Below, one piece after another: positions 1-7,110 of a stretch of 45,150 bases of DNA. Made by a program: the position numbers and the translations under genes. Source of the DNA: an uncultured Bacteroides sp. (GTDB lineage Bacteria; Bacteroidota; Bacteroidia; Bacteroidales; UBA932); assembly GCA_900546925.1 (NCBI GenBank), contig UREV01000020.1:1-45150 (forward strand), in the 5' to 3' direction. Numbering within the stretch: position 1 is the stretch's first letter; each line of letters starts with the position of its first letter. The notes beneath the pieces were generated by a model, which was not told the origin of the DNA, searched no databases, and saw only the letters and a program-made list of their open reading frames with translations.

Positions 1-474
1 ATCCTGCTGCTCTTTAACATTGTCAACGCAATAGGATACTTCGTTAATGAGCACAGAAACGCCCATCCCAGCGAGATGAAAGTCAAAGTGGACACCTTGT
101 TCGTTTATGACACCATCTTCATAGAAAAGCCCGTAATCAAGAAAGTGGAGACAATAGATACTCTCCTGCTACCGGTGCCAACCACCGACACTCTGATGCT
201 GCACGACACGGTCCTAATTCACCTGCCCATAGAACAACGCCAATACTCAGACCCTCGCTACACCGCCTGGGTCTCCGGCTACCGGCCCCAGCTCGACAGC
301 ATCCGGATCTACCAGCAAACGGAATACATCACCAAAGAAATCAAGATGGTCACAAAACCCAAGCGCTGGGGAATAGGACTTCAGGCAGGGTATGGAGTCA
401 GTTTCAGCAACAAGCAAATTAATGCGACACCTTACATCGGAATCGGAATCAGTTACAACATACTAACCTGGTAA
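1..474 (+). CDS. DUF6808-like membrane-anchored envelope protein, 5' end outside window
   Basis: The reading frame is open from base 1, so the gene starts before the window. An ATG at 76 exists but would remove the only hydrophobic segment, which is encoded by bases 1-45 (ILLLFNIVNAIGYF). The middle is a run of short DTxxxxDT-like repeats typical of an extended or coiled periplasmic stretch. The last 35 residues alternate glycine and aromatic residues (GIGLQAGYG, YIGIGISYNI), like an outer-membrane beta strand pair. I recognise this architecture as the DUF6808 family of Bacteroidota, often seen in prophage and mobile-element gene sets. Function is unknown. A bridge from inner to outer membrane (spanin-like) is inference only. 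The gene ends 200 bp from the 3' end of tmRNA, a common integration site. Confidence 0.6.
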   Translation: MLLLFNIVNAIGYFVNEHRNAHPSEMKVKVDTLFVYDTIFIEKPVIKKVETIDTLLLPVPTTDTLMLHDTVLIHLPIEQRQYSDPRYTAWVSGYRPQLDSIRIYQQTEYITKEIKMVTKPKRWGIGLQAGYGVSFSNKQINATPYIGIGISYNILTW

Positions 475-510
475 GCCAACTCTATCGGGCTATATACAGT
501 ATGCCGATAA

Positions 511-552
511 AAAATCCCCAACTTTCCATTCGGAAGGCTGGGGAATTTTCTT
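511..552. terminator. Bidirectional intrinsic terminator
   Basis: A hairpin with arms TCCCCA and TGGGGA plus an inner CTTTCC/GGAAG stem is flanked by A and T runs on both sides. The T6 tract on the minus side makes it a good terminator for tmRNA. The T-rich plus side would end the DUF6808-like gene. Confidence 0.75.
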
Positions 553-678
553 TCATTCTGACTTTTGCCGGATTTTCGTGCTTTTTGAGTTTCCTTCGGT
601 TTAATACACATAACCCTAAAAATTCGTGTATATTTTTGTGTATTTAACACATAACTCATTGATACACAATGTAAATTG

Positions 679-1073
679 TGGAGATGGGCGGGGTCGAACC
701 GCCGTCCAAACATCGCACCAGATAGCTTTCTACACGTTTATCCGTCCTTTGATTGTCGGCTCGGGCCTGCCGGATGGCGGGCTAACCTGAGCTTATCCTT
801 TAAGTCTTGGCGGAGTTTAAAGGAGTCCCTCCGTGCATCCGGTTTGAATGATACCCCGAACTCAGAACATAACCGGCTTAAAGTCTGCGGGATACTCGTC
901 AGTGCCGCAACCTTGGCGGCCCGATTAAGGTGATCAACCTAGTTGATTACGCAGCGAGTGCATAGTTGTTGTTAGCAACTGAATTTATGGCCGCTGAGAT
1001 TTACGAGCAAACGTGCCATACGCTCGACGTGCTTACCACCCGACATCAATGCTGTCAAAACCAATACATCCCC
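679..1073 (-). ncRNA. ssrA: tmRNA (transfer-messenger RNA)
   Basis: On the minus strand the RNA begins GGGGATG and ends CATCTCC plus a discriminator A, and these pair as the acceptor stem with one G-U. The tRNA-like T arm GGTTCGA is present at the 3' end, with CCA not fully encoded. The tag frame reads (A)NNNYALAA followed by TAA, close to other Bacteroidota tags. The RNA rescues stalled ribosomes by tagging nascent proteins for degradation. Length is about 395 nt. The 3' end faces the DUF6808-like gene. Confidence 0.95.
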
Positions 1074-1084
1074 GGGTAGAATTG

Positions 1085-1114
1085 CAAATATAGTAAAAAA
1101 TCGTCAATTACCAA
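1085..1114 (-). promoter_or_regulatory. Promoter of tmRNA
   Basis: The -7 box TATATTTG lies at 1085-1092 and a TTG -33 element at 1112-1114, separated by 19 bp. This matches the Bacteroidota housekeeping promoter, and it places transcription start a few bases before the mature tmRNA 5' end. Confidence 0.8.
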
Positions 1115-1174
1115 TATTTTGTAGACCCTACGTGTGTTTTAAATCTGTTAATTTGATATCCGGTTCGGATTAAT

Positions 1175-1972
1175 TTAAATCCATACGGAAAAATCCGAGC
1201 CGTTCTCCCATTCCTTGATTTCTACGCCGGCCAACAAGCCGGCATAGTTTATATAGATTTCCAAGTCATTCAGATTCTTGCAGGTCCAGTCATATCTGCT
1301 TTCAGTTATAATCTCGTTCAAGTCATATTCTTTCTCGACTTCGCCTGAACGCTTGTTCATTATGGTCAGTTTCAGGTCACAGTCTTCGTTGAACTGCCTT
1401 GGGAGATTAGTCTTGAATTCATCTTTGTCAGGAACTGTTTTGACAGCCTTGTGTCTGAATTTGCCCCTTACAGGCGTCATGGAAAAGGCATCGAAACCGT
1501 TGATCTCGCCTGAAATCACAAACTCATAGGGATATTCCCCGCCGCCGGGATTCTCATATTTTATGGTCAATGTAGACCAATTCTTGAGGAAGGTGGCCTT
1601 AGCTTTAGCCTGTTCCTGAAAGCAATCGATAACATCGCAGTATGCCATTACTCTGTCAGAGTCATCTCCTTCATTTATAATGACATTACGACCAATAATC
1701 TTGTTGCGTTCCAATCCTTGGACAGCGGAAATCTCTATCTCGCATTTAGTTACTTTTTTAGTGAAAGAGTCAGCTCTTCCCGTTATGGGAATCTCCTCAG
1801 AACAGAACATCTCTGAAAGCCCCCAAATCGACACCTGAGCCGGACCATGGACTTCCGATGCATCCGAAAGATCCACGGTGAGTTGGCATGGACATAGGGA
1901 ACGTTCTTCCTTTACTGTACATGAAATCGTTGAAACTGTCAGAATTGACAGGATTATTGACCGTAATGACAT
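1175..1972 (-). CDS. FimB/Mfa2-family fimbrial anchor lipoprotein
   Basis: This is a 265-residue protein with a lipoprotein signal ending in the lipobox ISC, then a short linker and the CPC-x-LTVDLS segment typical of FimB/Mfa2 anchor subunits. Members of this family sit in the outer membrane and hold the base of Mfa1/FimA-type (type V) fimbriae, limiting their length. It is the last gene of the minus-strand fimbrial operon, 13 bp after the major fimbrillin. Last place is unusual only in detail, since anchor and stalk genes are normally adjacent, as here. Family assignment is by motif and context. The particular fimbrial type cannot be fixed from sequence alone. Confidence 0.8.
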   Translation of the reverse strand: MSLRSIILSILTVSTISCTVKEERSLCPCQLTVDLSDASEVHGPAQVSIWGLSEMFCSEEIPITGRADSFTKKVTKCEIEISAVQGLERNKIIGRNVIINEGDDSDRVMAYCDVIDCFQEQAKAKATFLKNWSTLTIKYENPGGGEYPYEFVISGEINGFDAFSMTPVRGKFRHKAVKTVPDKDEFKTNLPRQFNEDCDLKLTIMNKRSGEVEKEYDLNEIITESRYDWTCKNLNDLEIYINYAGLLAGVEIKEWENGSDFSVWI

Positions 1973-1985
1973 AATTATTATAGAT

Positions 1986-2981
1986 TTAGATTTGGATGTC
2001 TCCGCTGAATCCTATTTCCCAGTCTTCCACTCTAATGTTGAAATCACAATCCTCAACAGATATTTTGGAATCAGGGTCGCTGCTTCCAGGACGTGTCAAT
2101 GTCAGGTTGTTGATGGTGTAAGTCTTGTTCGCTTCCAACTTTTCGAAAGTGACAGGGTAGTAACATGTTTTTCCGTCGATAGTGAACTCTGCGATGAGTC
2201 TGGTCTTTCTTGGACCGAACTCGATTGCAAATGAATCATCTGTGGTAGTGTTCGGATATACATAAAGATATGCACCTACAGATGTGGTGGAACCATTGGC
2301 AATATCCTTTTTGTTGATGGCTCTGAATGCTAGATCGCTGATCTTTGCAGGACTCTCGTTTTTGCGTTTATTGTACCAAATGGTCGGTTTGGAAGTTAGG
2401 TCATATGAGATGTCTCCGCAGATATTGACCGCATAAATGCTGACCAGATCCATCTTTTTTGCTGCCAATGCCGGTGAGGTGAATTGTCTGATTACGTTGT
2501 CAAGAACGATTCTCGCTGCGATACGTTTCACCGGAATGGAAACTGTAGAAGAAGCATTGACCTCTTTGTTCACTGAACCGACCATGATGTATTTCTGGTC
2601 AGCATTGTCCTCCATGCGCGATACAGTCTTCTTCAGCTGCTCTTCAGTCTCTACAACCTCATTCGGAGCGTTCACCAATGCGTAAACATGTTTCTTTCCG
2701 GGAGAACAACGCACTTTTACCGTTGCCGGATTAGTCTCTTCTGAAGTGTAGCCGTCGATGGCTCCATCCTCGTTGAAAACGAAAATCTGCAGGCTTTTGA
2801 CTACGACCTCGTTCTCTTTTGGGCTTACTGTCGATTTTGTCGGCAGTCCTGAGACGATCTGTGCATTGATTTCGATTTCCCTTTTTCCGGATGTGTCAGG
2901 GTTAGCGTCATCCATGTTGCATGCTGTAGGGATAACAGCAAGGCTTGCCACTAGTGTGGCAAAAAATGAAAATTTGTTCAT
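1986..2981 (-). CDS. Mfa1/FimA-type major fimbrillin precursor
   Basis: This is a 331-residue lipoprotein precursor with signal peptide and lipobox (IPTAC). The N-terminal domain shows the fimbrillin pattern: a beta strand, the segment VKSLQIFVFNEDG, and KKHVYALVNAP before an arginine-containing IPVKRIAARI segment. In this family Rgp-like proteases cut near such an arginine, which frees a groove for donor-strand assembly. The C-terminal strand (FNIRVEDWEIGFSGDI) would be the donor strand. It lies 19 bp downstream of the minor subunit and 13 bp upstream of the anchor gene, so co-expression is likely. Polymerised subunits would form the fimbrial shaft on the cell surface. Family call is firm; stalk rather than tip role is inferred from size and position next to the anchor. 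Confidence 0.8.
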   Translation of the reverse strand: MNKFSFFATLVASLAVIPTACNMDDANPDTSGKREIEINAQIVSGLPTKSTVSPKENEVVVKSLQIFVFNEDGAIDGYTSEETNPATVKVRCSPGKKHVYALVNAPNEVVETEEQLKKTVSRMEDNADQKYIMVGSVNKEVNASSTVSIPVKRIAARIVLDNVIRQFTSPALAAKKMDLVSIYAVNICGDISYDLTSKPTIWYNKRKNESPAKISDLAFRAINKKDIANGSTTSVGAYLYVYPNTTTDDSFAIEFGPRKTRLIAEFTIDGKTCYYPVTFEKLEANKTYTINNLTLTRPGSSDPDSKISVEDCDFNIRVEDWEIGFSGDIQI

Positions 2982-3000
2982 AATGTATTGATTTATAAAA

Positions 3001-4059
3001 TTATATGGTTATTTTTATATCGTCACGTTTATTCCAGACGCCTATTTTGTAATCGACTCCGTTTATTGTGTAAGAGGTCTCTCCATATGGGTCAGAAGCT
3101 GGAATACTTTTAAGCGTTAACTCCTTAATGTCCAATTCGCAATTCCATGGTTCCGGGAATGAAAGCGGAATGTTATACCAGCCGGGGAGTCCTTCAGGCC
3201 CAGTCACTTCCAGGATTAATGTGACGTTGTATTTCCCGTCGGAACTGATCTCCGGAATGGGGTAAAGACTTATCCCTGTAAATAATGTGTTTCCCGATGG
3301 CAGCAGGGGAGAGGAACTGTTTCTGAACTCATCACTGAGCATTCCGGGATGACTGGTGAATTCCGTACTCCAATAGTCGCGGACAGTCCCCGTTTCAGCA
3401 TAGCTGACACATGCCTCGTCATACAGTTTTTTCCAGTCATCAGAACTTCTGTCAGATGTGTTTGTCTTGGTCCGTGCATCAGAAATGAACTTTCCTCCGT
3501 CCCATCGTATATACTCAGGGCAGCCGGGTACGAACATTCGTTTGACAGTAAGTTCCAGGCCTGTCTGATTATGGATGTTCATCACATGGATTTTGTCTAT
3601 CAGCCTGGAAACAGGCACCTCTACCGTGCATCTGTTCTCGATCTTTCGCTTGGTGCTCCCCGCCATGAACAGCGTGCCTGAGCATTGGTCGGAATAAGCG
3701 AACCAGTCGTTGGAAGATGCGTCCGAAAGAATGTCACTGATGAACCTGCCTTCAGGATTCGGGATTTCCCGGATATTCACGAGAGCATAGACATAGTATT
3801 CTACCGAAGAACTGTACTCGATATCCATCTCCAAGTCTGTAATCCCGGCGAAGTACTTGCTGTGTATGACCTCGTCGTTCGCGCAGATGAAAAACTGTAC
3901 TGTCTTCGCGAGTGATTCGTTCTGTTCAGCTTTAGTGATATTCATTCCGGCGTTTGTCAATGTTAATTTCACGGGTCCTGTTTCAAGTTCCTGTTTGGAA
4001 GATGTGCATCCTGCCAAACTGATAGTCAACAGGGTTATTATAAGCTTTATAGTTTTCAT
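3001..4059 (-). CDS. Minor (accessory or tip) fimbrillin-like lipoprotein
   Basis: This is a 352-residue protein starting at ATG 4059 (MKTIKLIITLLTISLAGC). An in-frame TTG 12 bp upstream abuts the previous stop codon and gives a poorer signal peptide, so ATG is chosen. After the lipobox come fimbrillin-like features: VQFFICANDE, VEYYVYALVNI and VEVPVSRLIDKIHV, matching the equivalent strands of the major subunit. The middle is larger and divergent, as expected of tip or accessory subunits of Mfa-like pili. It is in the operon between the OmpA/TPR lipoprotein and the major fimbrillin. The ligand, if any, is unknown. Confidence 0.7.
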   Translation of the reverse strand: MKTIKLIITLLTISLAGCTSSKQELETGPVKLTLTNAGMNITKAEQNESLAKTVQFFICANDEVIHSKYFAGITDLEMDIEYSSSVEYYVYALVNIREIPNPEGRFISDILSDASSNDWFAYSDQCSGTLFMAGSTKRKIENRCTVEVPVSRLIDKIHVMNIHNQTGLELTVKRMFVPGCPEYIRWDGGKFISDARTKTNTSDRSSDDWKKLYDEACVSYAETGTVRDYWSTEFTSHPGMLSDEFRNSSSPLLPSGNTLFTGISLYPIPEISSDGKYNVTLILEVTGPEGLPGWYNIPLSFPEPWNCELDIKELTLKSIPASDPYGETSYTINGVDYKIGVWNKRDDIKITI

Positions 4060-4071
4060 GATGTCAGTCAA

Positions 4072-6009
4072 TTAGTTCTCTTTAGCCAGTCCATATTTCT
4101 TTATCAGCATGGAAATCTCAGGATCCAAATTTCCCCTGTGAACGAATCTCGGATTCATTTCGCATGAAATCTTGTAGTGTTCCACTGCTTGTTCGAATTG
4201 CCCTGCACGACTATACAGTATGGCTAGCATGTAATGGACTTTGTCCGTCTTCTCTAACTTTTGGAGAATATCCAGAGCGCTCGCATTGTAATCCATTGCA
4301 CAATAGGCGACTGCCAAGTTGTAATCTCCGTAAGGCCTGAGCAGCGATATGGCTTTCGCATAGTCTCTGTCGGCTAAAGCTTTCACGCCGTTCATATATG
4401 TCGTGTCCAGTACTGTTGTCCTCATGGTATCCTGTACCATACCTTTTCGATGCAAGTAAAAATTAAATTTGACGGTTCTCAGTTTGGGGTAAATCTGTTC
4501 TCTCAAATACCTGTAATATGATTGTGTGCTCAATGCTGCTTCACGTCTGTCCAGGTCGTTAATGGAGGCGGTTTCGAAGTAAGCGTCCTTGTCAGCTCGG
4601 GTCAATACCGTATCCTGTCTTATGAGAGCATCCATCATCGGCCAGTTCTCGCCTGCGCTTTTGGAGATGAAAGTTACCTTAGGCATATCGTTTGCGACTG
4701 ATATGGCTCCAGTCGTATCCATTTGAAAACCAAGTTCTCCGATAAGAGAATCCCTTATTTCTGTCAATGTCTTTCCTAAGTATGCCGATATGGATTTTGC
4801 TCTTTTTTCGGATAAGGTCTTGTTGTATTTCACAAGACCTTCGGGCGAGCTCGAGGCTGTCACTATAATGGAATCCATCTCAAATACTGTGTCTGCCGCG
4901 AGCGAAATCAGGTTCTTCCGGATTCTGCCGATTTCCGACCGGTTATTCCCCAGGTTTATGTCAATGTCCGAACTTGCGGATAAGAAGTCCACATAGCAGG
5001 CAGTGGAAGCATCTACTTTTCTGGAAATGATTTTGGTCAGATATCTTTCCTCCATGTCAGTGAAAGCACTTAGCGAACTGATATAGAAAGTCAGAGGCTG
5101 TCCGGGTGGAATATTTATGACTTCCTTTCCATCTTCAAGTATGGAACCGGATAGTTTTATGTCAGCTTTCCTCAACTTCGGGCAGGTCGCTATGGTCTGT
5201 GTATAGTCATATATGAAATCGCCTTCCGGGGATACGATTACCGTATCTAATCTTATACCTTCCTTTACAATGGGCGCTTTCACGTACTTCTGGTACATTT
5301 TGTCTTTTTTCGATATTCTTCTTTGGTTGATGTTGATTTTTAAATTGCTCGTATAGTGCTCTATGGCAGCTTGTTCCGTGACTCCGTAAACCGAAGCGAA
5401 TTCCTCTTCGGACACGAAGGAAGTGTCTTTTCTGAACTGATACAGCAACGGTATGTTACGCTTGATGAAAACTTCCAGTTGATGCACATCGATGAATTTG
5501 TCCTGGTCGGATACTATCGAATCTAAAAACCTCTGATATCGTTCATATCCTTTCAGCTGACGCTTTCTGTAATCTGCACCTGTTATTATGACAGGTTCCA
5601 GTCGGGTGCTGTCTTCCAGTATGAACATGTCGGGGTTCAGACGCAACTGCCATTTGCTGTCCTGAAGAGCATGAGGAACCCTTACTTGAAACTGTAAATC
5701 GACTTTGCCATGTCGTTCGGCTACGTTCCTGAATCTTGCCGTAACCGTTGACGCTCTGATGACGTCTGTAGCTGTCATCTCTCCATTCTCATCCCTCACA
5801 GCATTCATTATCAGCACATCTGAGGTGTCTCTTACTTCCAATGTGTCTTTGTCGGCATACGTCGGTATGGGTATGGACGGTATGGACGGCTCCGCAGGCA
5901 ATGAAAGCTCTGCGCAGACAGGATTATCCCTCAAATTGCTGATTTTATGTTGTAGGCTGCAGGCGCCTAGAAGAGTGCCAACGGCCAGTAGCAAGACTTT
6001 TCTTTTCAT
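4072..6009 (-). CDS. OmpA-like / TPR lipoprotein of the fimbrial operon
   Basis: This is a 645-residue lipoprotein (lipobox LLGAC). Residues about 60-200 form a beta-rich region with RVPHALQ and RLEPVIITGADYRKRQLKGY. A later region (about 375-420) has an OmpA-like peptidoglycan-binding signature, ITASSSPEG followed by LSEKRAKSISAYL. The C-terminal 130 residues carry TPR-like helices (YNLAVAYCAM, HYMLAILYSRAGQFEQAVEHY). OmpA-plus-lipoprotein partners also occur in other Bacteroidales fimbrial loci (for example DUF3868-type genes), where they may link fimbriae to the envelope; direct homology to those is not shown. It is the second gene of the operon, 22 bp after the ssb-like gene and 12 bp before the minor fimbrillin ATG. 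Confidence 0.65.
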   Translation of the reverse strand: MKRKVLLLAVGTLLGACSLQHKISNLRDNPVCAELSLPAEPSIPSIPIPTYADKDTLEVRDTSDVLIMNAVRDENGEMTATDVIRASTVTARFRNVAERHGKVDLQFQVRVPHALQDSKWQLRLNPDMFILEDSTRLEPVIITGADYRKRQLKGYERYQRFLDSIVSDQDKFIDVHQLEVFIKRNIPLLYQFRKDTSFVSEEEFASVYGVTEQAAIEHYTSNLKININQRRISKKDKMYQKYVKAPIVKEGIRLDTVIVSPEGDFIYDYTQTIATCPKLRKADIKLSGSILEDGKEVINIPPGQPLTFYISSLSAFTDMEERYLTKIISRKVDASTACYVDFLSASSDIDINLGNNRSEIGRIRKNLISLAADTVFEMDSIIVTASSSPEGLVKYNKTLSEKRAKSISAYLGKTLTEIRDSLIGELGFQMDTTGAISVANDMPKVTFISKSAGENWPMMDALIRQDTVLTRADKDAYFETASINDLDRREAALSTQSYYRYLREQIYPKLRTVKFNFYLHRKGMVQDTMRTTVLDTTYMNGVKALADRDYAKAISLLRPYGDYNLAVAYCAMDYNASALDILQKLEKTDKVHYMLAILYSRAGQFEQAVEHYKISCEMNPRFVHRGNLDPEISMLIKKYGLAKEN

Positions 6010-6031
6010 CGTTGTACCGAATGTGGCGTTA

Positions 6032-6385
6032 TTATTGTCCGAAGGACGGTTGTACAGGTTCGTCAGTGTTCATTATGACGATTTTGTTGGCAAGCACTTC
6101 GTAAAAGCTCTTGTCTACGCCATCAGCACCTTCAAATTTCTGGCATCTCACGCGCCCGTTTACGTGTACTAACGCGCCCTTGGTTATCAGACGCAGATCT
6201 GGCATACCCTTACCTGGCCACGCGGTAATGTTGTGCCAGGTCGTCTCGATTACCGGATTACCGTCTTTTCCTTTGAATGCATAGTTAGTGGCAAGTGAAA
6301 ACCTGATCACTTCGGAGTTACCCACGTTCTGGAGTTTAACGTTCCCTACGTTTCCTCTCAGCTCAATTCTGTTAATCTGTTCCAT
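6032..6385 (-). CDS. ssb: Single-stranded DNA-binding protein (OB fold)
   Basis: This 117-residue OB-fold protein begins MEQINRIELRGNVGN and has the SSB pattern FSLATNYAFKGKDGN, TTWHNITAWPG and LVHVNGRVR. It binds single-stranded DNA. It is shorter than housekeeping SSBs, and its C-terminus (DEPVQPSFGQ) lacks the canonical DDxPF tip that recruits replication and repair partners. That suggests a secondary or specialised SSB, though the domain itself is unmistakable. It heads the fimbrial operon, with only 22 bp to the next gene and no terminator seen between. Whether it acts on fimbrial expression or merely shares the promoter is unknown. Confidence 0.85.
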   Translation of the reverse strand: MEQINRIELRGNVGNVKLQNVGNSEVIRFSLATNYAFKGKDGNPVIETTWHNITAWPGKGMPDLRLITKGALVHVNGRVRCQKFEGADGVDKSFYEVLANKIVIMNTDEPVQPSFGQ

Positions 6386-6389
6386 AATT

Positions 6390-6412
6390 CTGTTGTTTTA
6401 TTTCGGCAACAG
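6390..6412 (-). promoter_or_regulatory. Inverted repeat in the ssb leader
   Basis: CTGTTG-N11-CAACAG lies 4 bp before the ssb ATG and would fold in the mRNA leader, where it could affect translation of the first operon gene. The effect is inferred. Confidence 0.4.
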
Positions 6413-6438
6413 GATGCGCGCTTCCGATTGTCCGGGGG

Positions 6439-6446
6439 CAAAGTAA
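6439..6446 (-). promoter_or_regulatory. Probable -7 box for the ssb-fimbrial operon
   Basis: TTACTTTG differs from TAnnTTTG at one base and lies about 53 bp before the ssb start codon. No convincing -33 element was found, so the call is moderate. Confidence 0.45.
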
Positions 6447-6496
6447 GAGTGAAAAAATGACTGAAAAAAGGAAATTTAAAGTGGACAATGCACATT

Positions 6497-6547
6497 TTTA
6501 CGTTTCTTAAATTTCGGTCAAAAAGGTGGTAATTTAAGAAACGTAAA
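6497..6547. repeat. 17-bp perfect inverted repeat between divergent genes
   Basis: The arms at 6497-6513 and 6531-6547 (TTTACGTTTCTTAAATT and its complement) are perfect and are separated by 17 nt. No T-run follows on either strand, so it is not a good terminator. It sits between the ssb-fimbrial operon and the zinc-ribbon gene, and is best read as an operator or cruciform-forming site. Confidence 0.7.
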
Positions 6548-6705
6548 TTAGGCCTATAAATTCTCGTGTGGCAAAATCCGGTTTTTCGGGCATAATTGAG
6601 AAAACATTTAAGAATCATAAAAAACCAATGGGTGAAAGTCCACTTTTGATAGTCTTTGACAGAAAAATGACGCATCTTGCATGCCTGACCAAAAACATTG
6701 TTATC

Positions 6706-7110
6706 ATGACAGGATATAAAATACTGGATCGATTGCATGAAAGAGGAACATGCTTGGAATGTGGAGAAACTTATTATGGCCGTCCCAACCAAAAGTTTTG
6801 CTGTGAGACTTGCAAAAACAGGTTCAACAACAAGAAAGCACAGGATATCCGAAACACAAAGTTGAGGATCAACACGATTCTTGAGAGGAACTATGCCATA
6901 CTTTCGAGTCTGATAAAGGAAAACCGTTATTCCATATCATTATTTGATTTGTCTGCGATGGGATACAAAATCGATTATATGACATTCAATTGCAAACTGA
7001 ATCGTCATGACCAATGCGGTTGCTACGATATCTCATACATCAGGGCTCCTACACGTATATATAATATAAGAAGGGTGAAATATGATAAAAGTTATATCTT
7101 TGTGCCATGA
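6706..7110 (+). CDS. Small zinc-ribbon protein of unknown function
   Basis: This is a 134-residue protein starting at ATG 6706 (MTGYKILDRLHERG). Upstream in-frame ATGs extend it by an unstructured, basic segment that overlaps the likely promoter, where TA-N3-TTTG at 6650-6658 approximates a -7 box. Residues about 16-40 form a treble-clef or zinc-ribbon finger: CLECG, then KFCCETCKNRFNNKK. The rest is alpha/beta with a cysteine pair near the end. Small proteins of this layout are common in Bacteroidota, but I know of no assigned function. Its TGA overlaps the ATG of the M3 peptidase (ATGA), so translation is probably coupled. Confidence 0.6.
   Translation: MTGYKILDRLHERGTCLECGETYYGRPNQKFCCETCKNRFNNKKAQDIRNTKLRINTILERNYAILSSLIKENRYSISLFDLSAMGYKIDYMTFNCKLNRHDQCGCYDISYIRAPTRIYNIRRVKYDKSYIFVP

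Noticed and set aside
676..933. Plus-strand open frame beginning MWRWAGSNRRP
   Set aside because: It lies antisense within tmRNA; such frames over tRNA-like 3' ends are a well-known artefact.
4060..4071. TTG start adding MTDI to the minor fimbrillin
   Set aside because: The ATG at 4059 gives a better signal peptide and the TTG touches the upstream stop codon.
6497..6547. Invertible promoter for fimbrial phase variation
   Set aside because: The arms enclose only 17 nt with no promoter inside, too short for a site-specific invertase switch, and no recombinase gene is nearby.
6568..6705. Longer zinc-ribbon protein from an upstream start
   Set aside because: The extension has no family features and overlaps the likely promoter; ATG 6706 begins just before the conserved finger.
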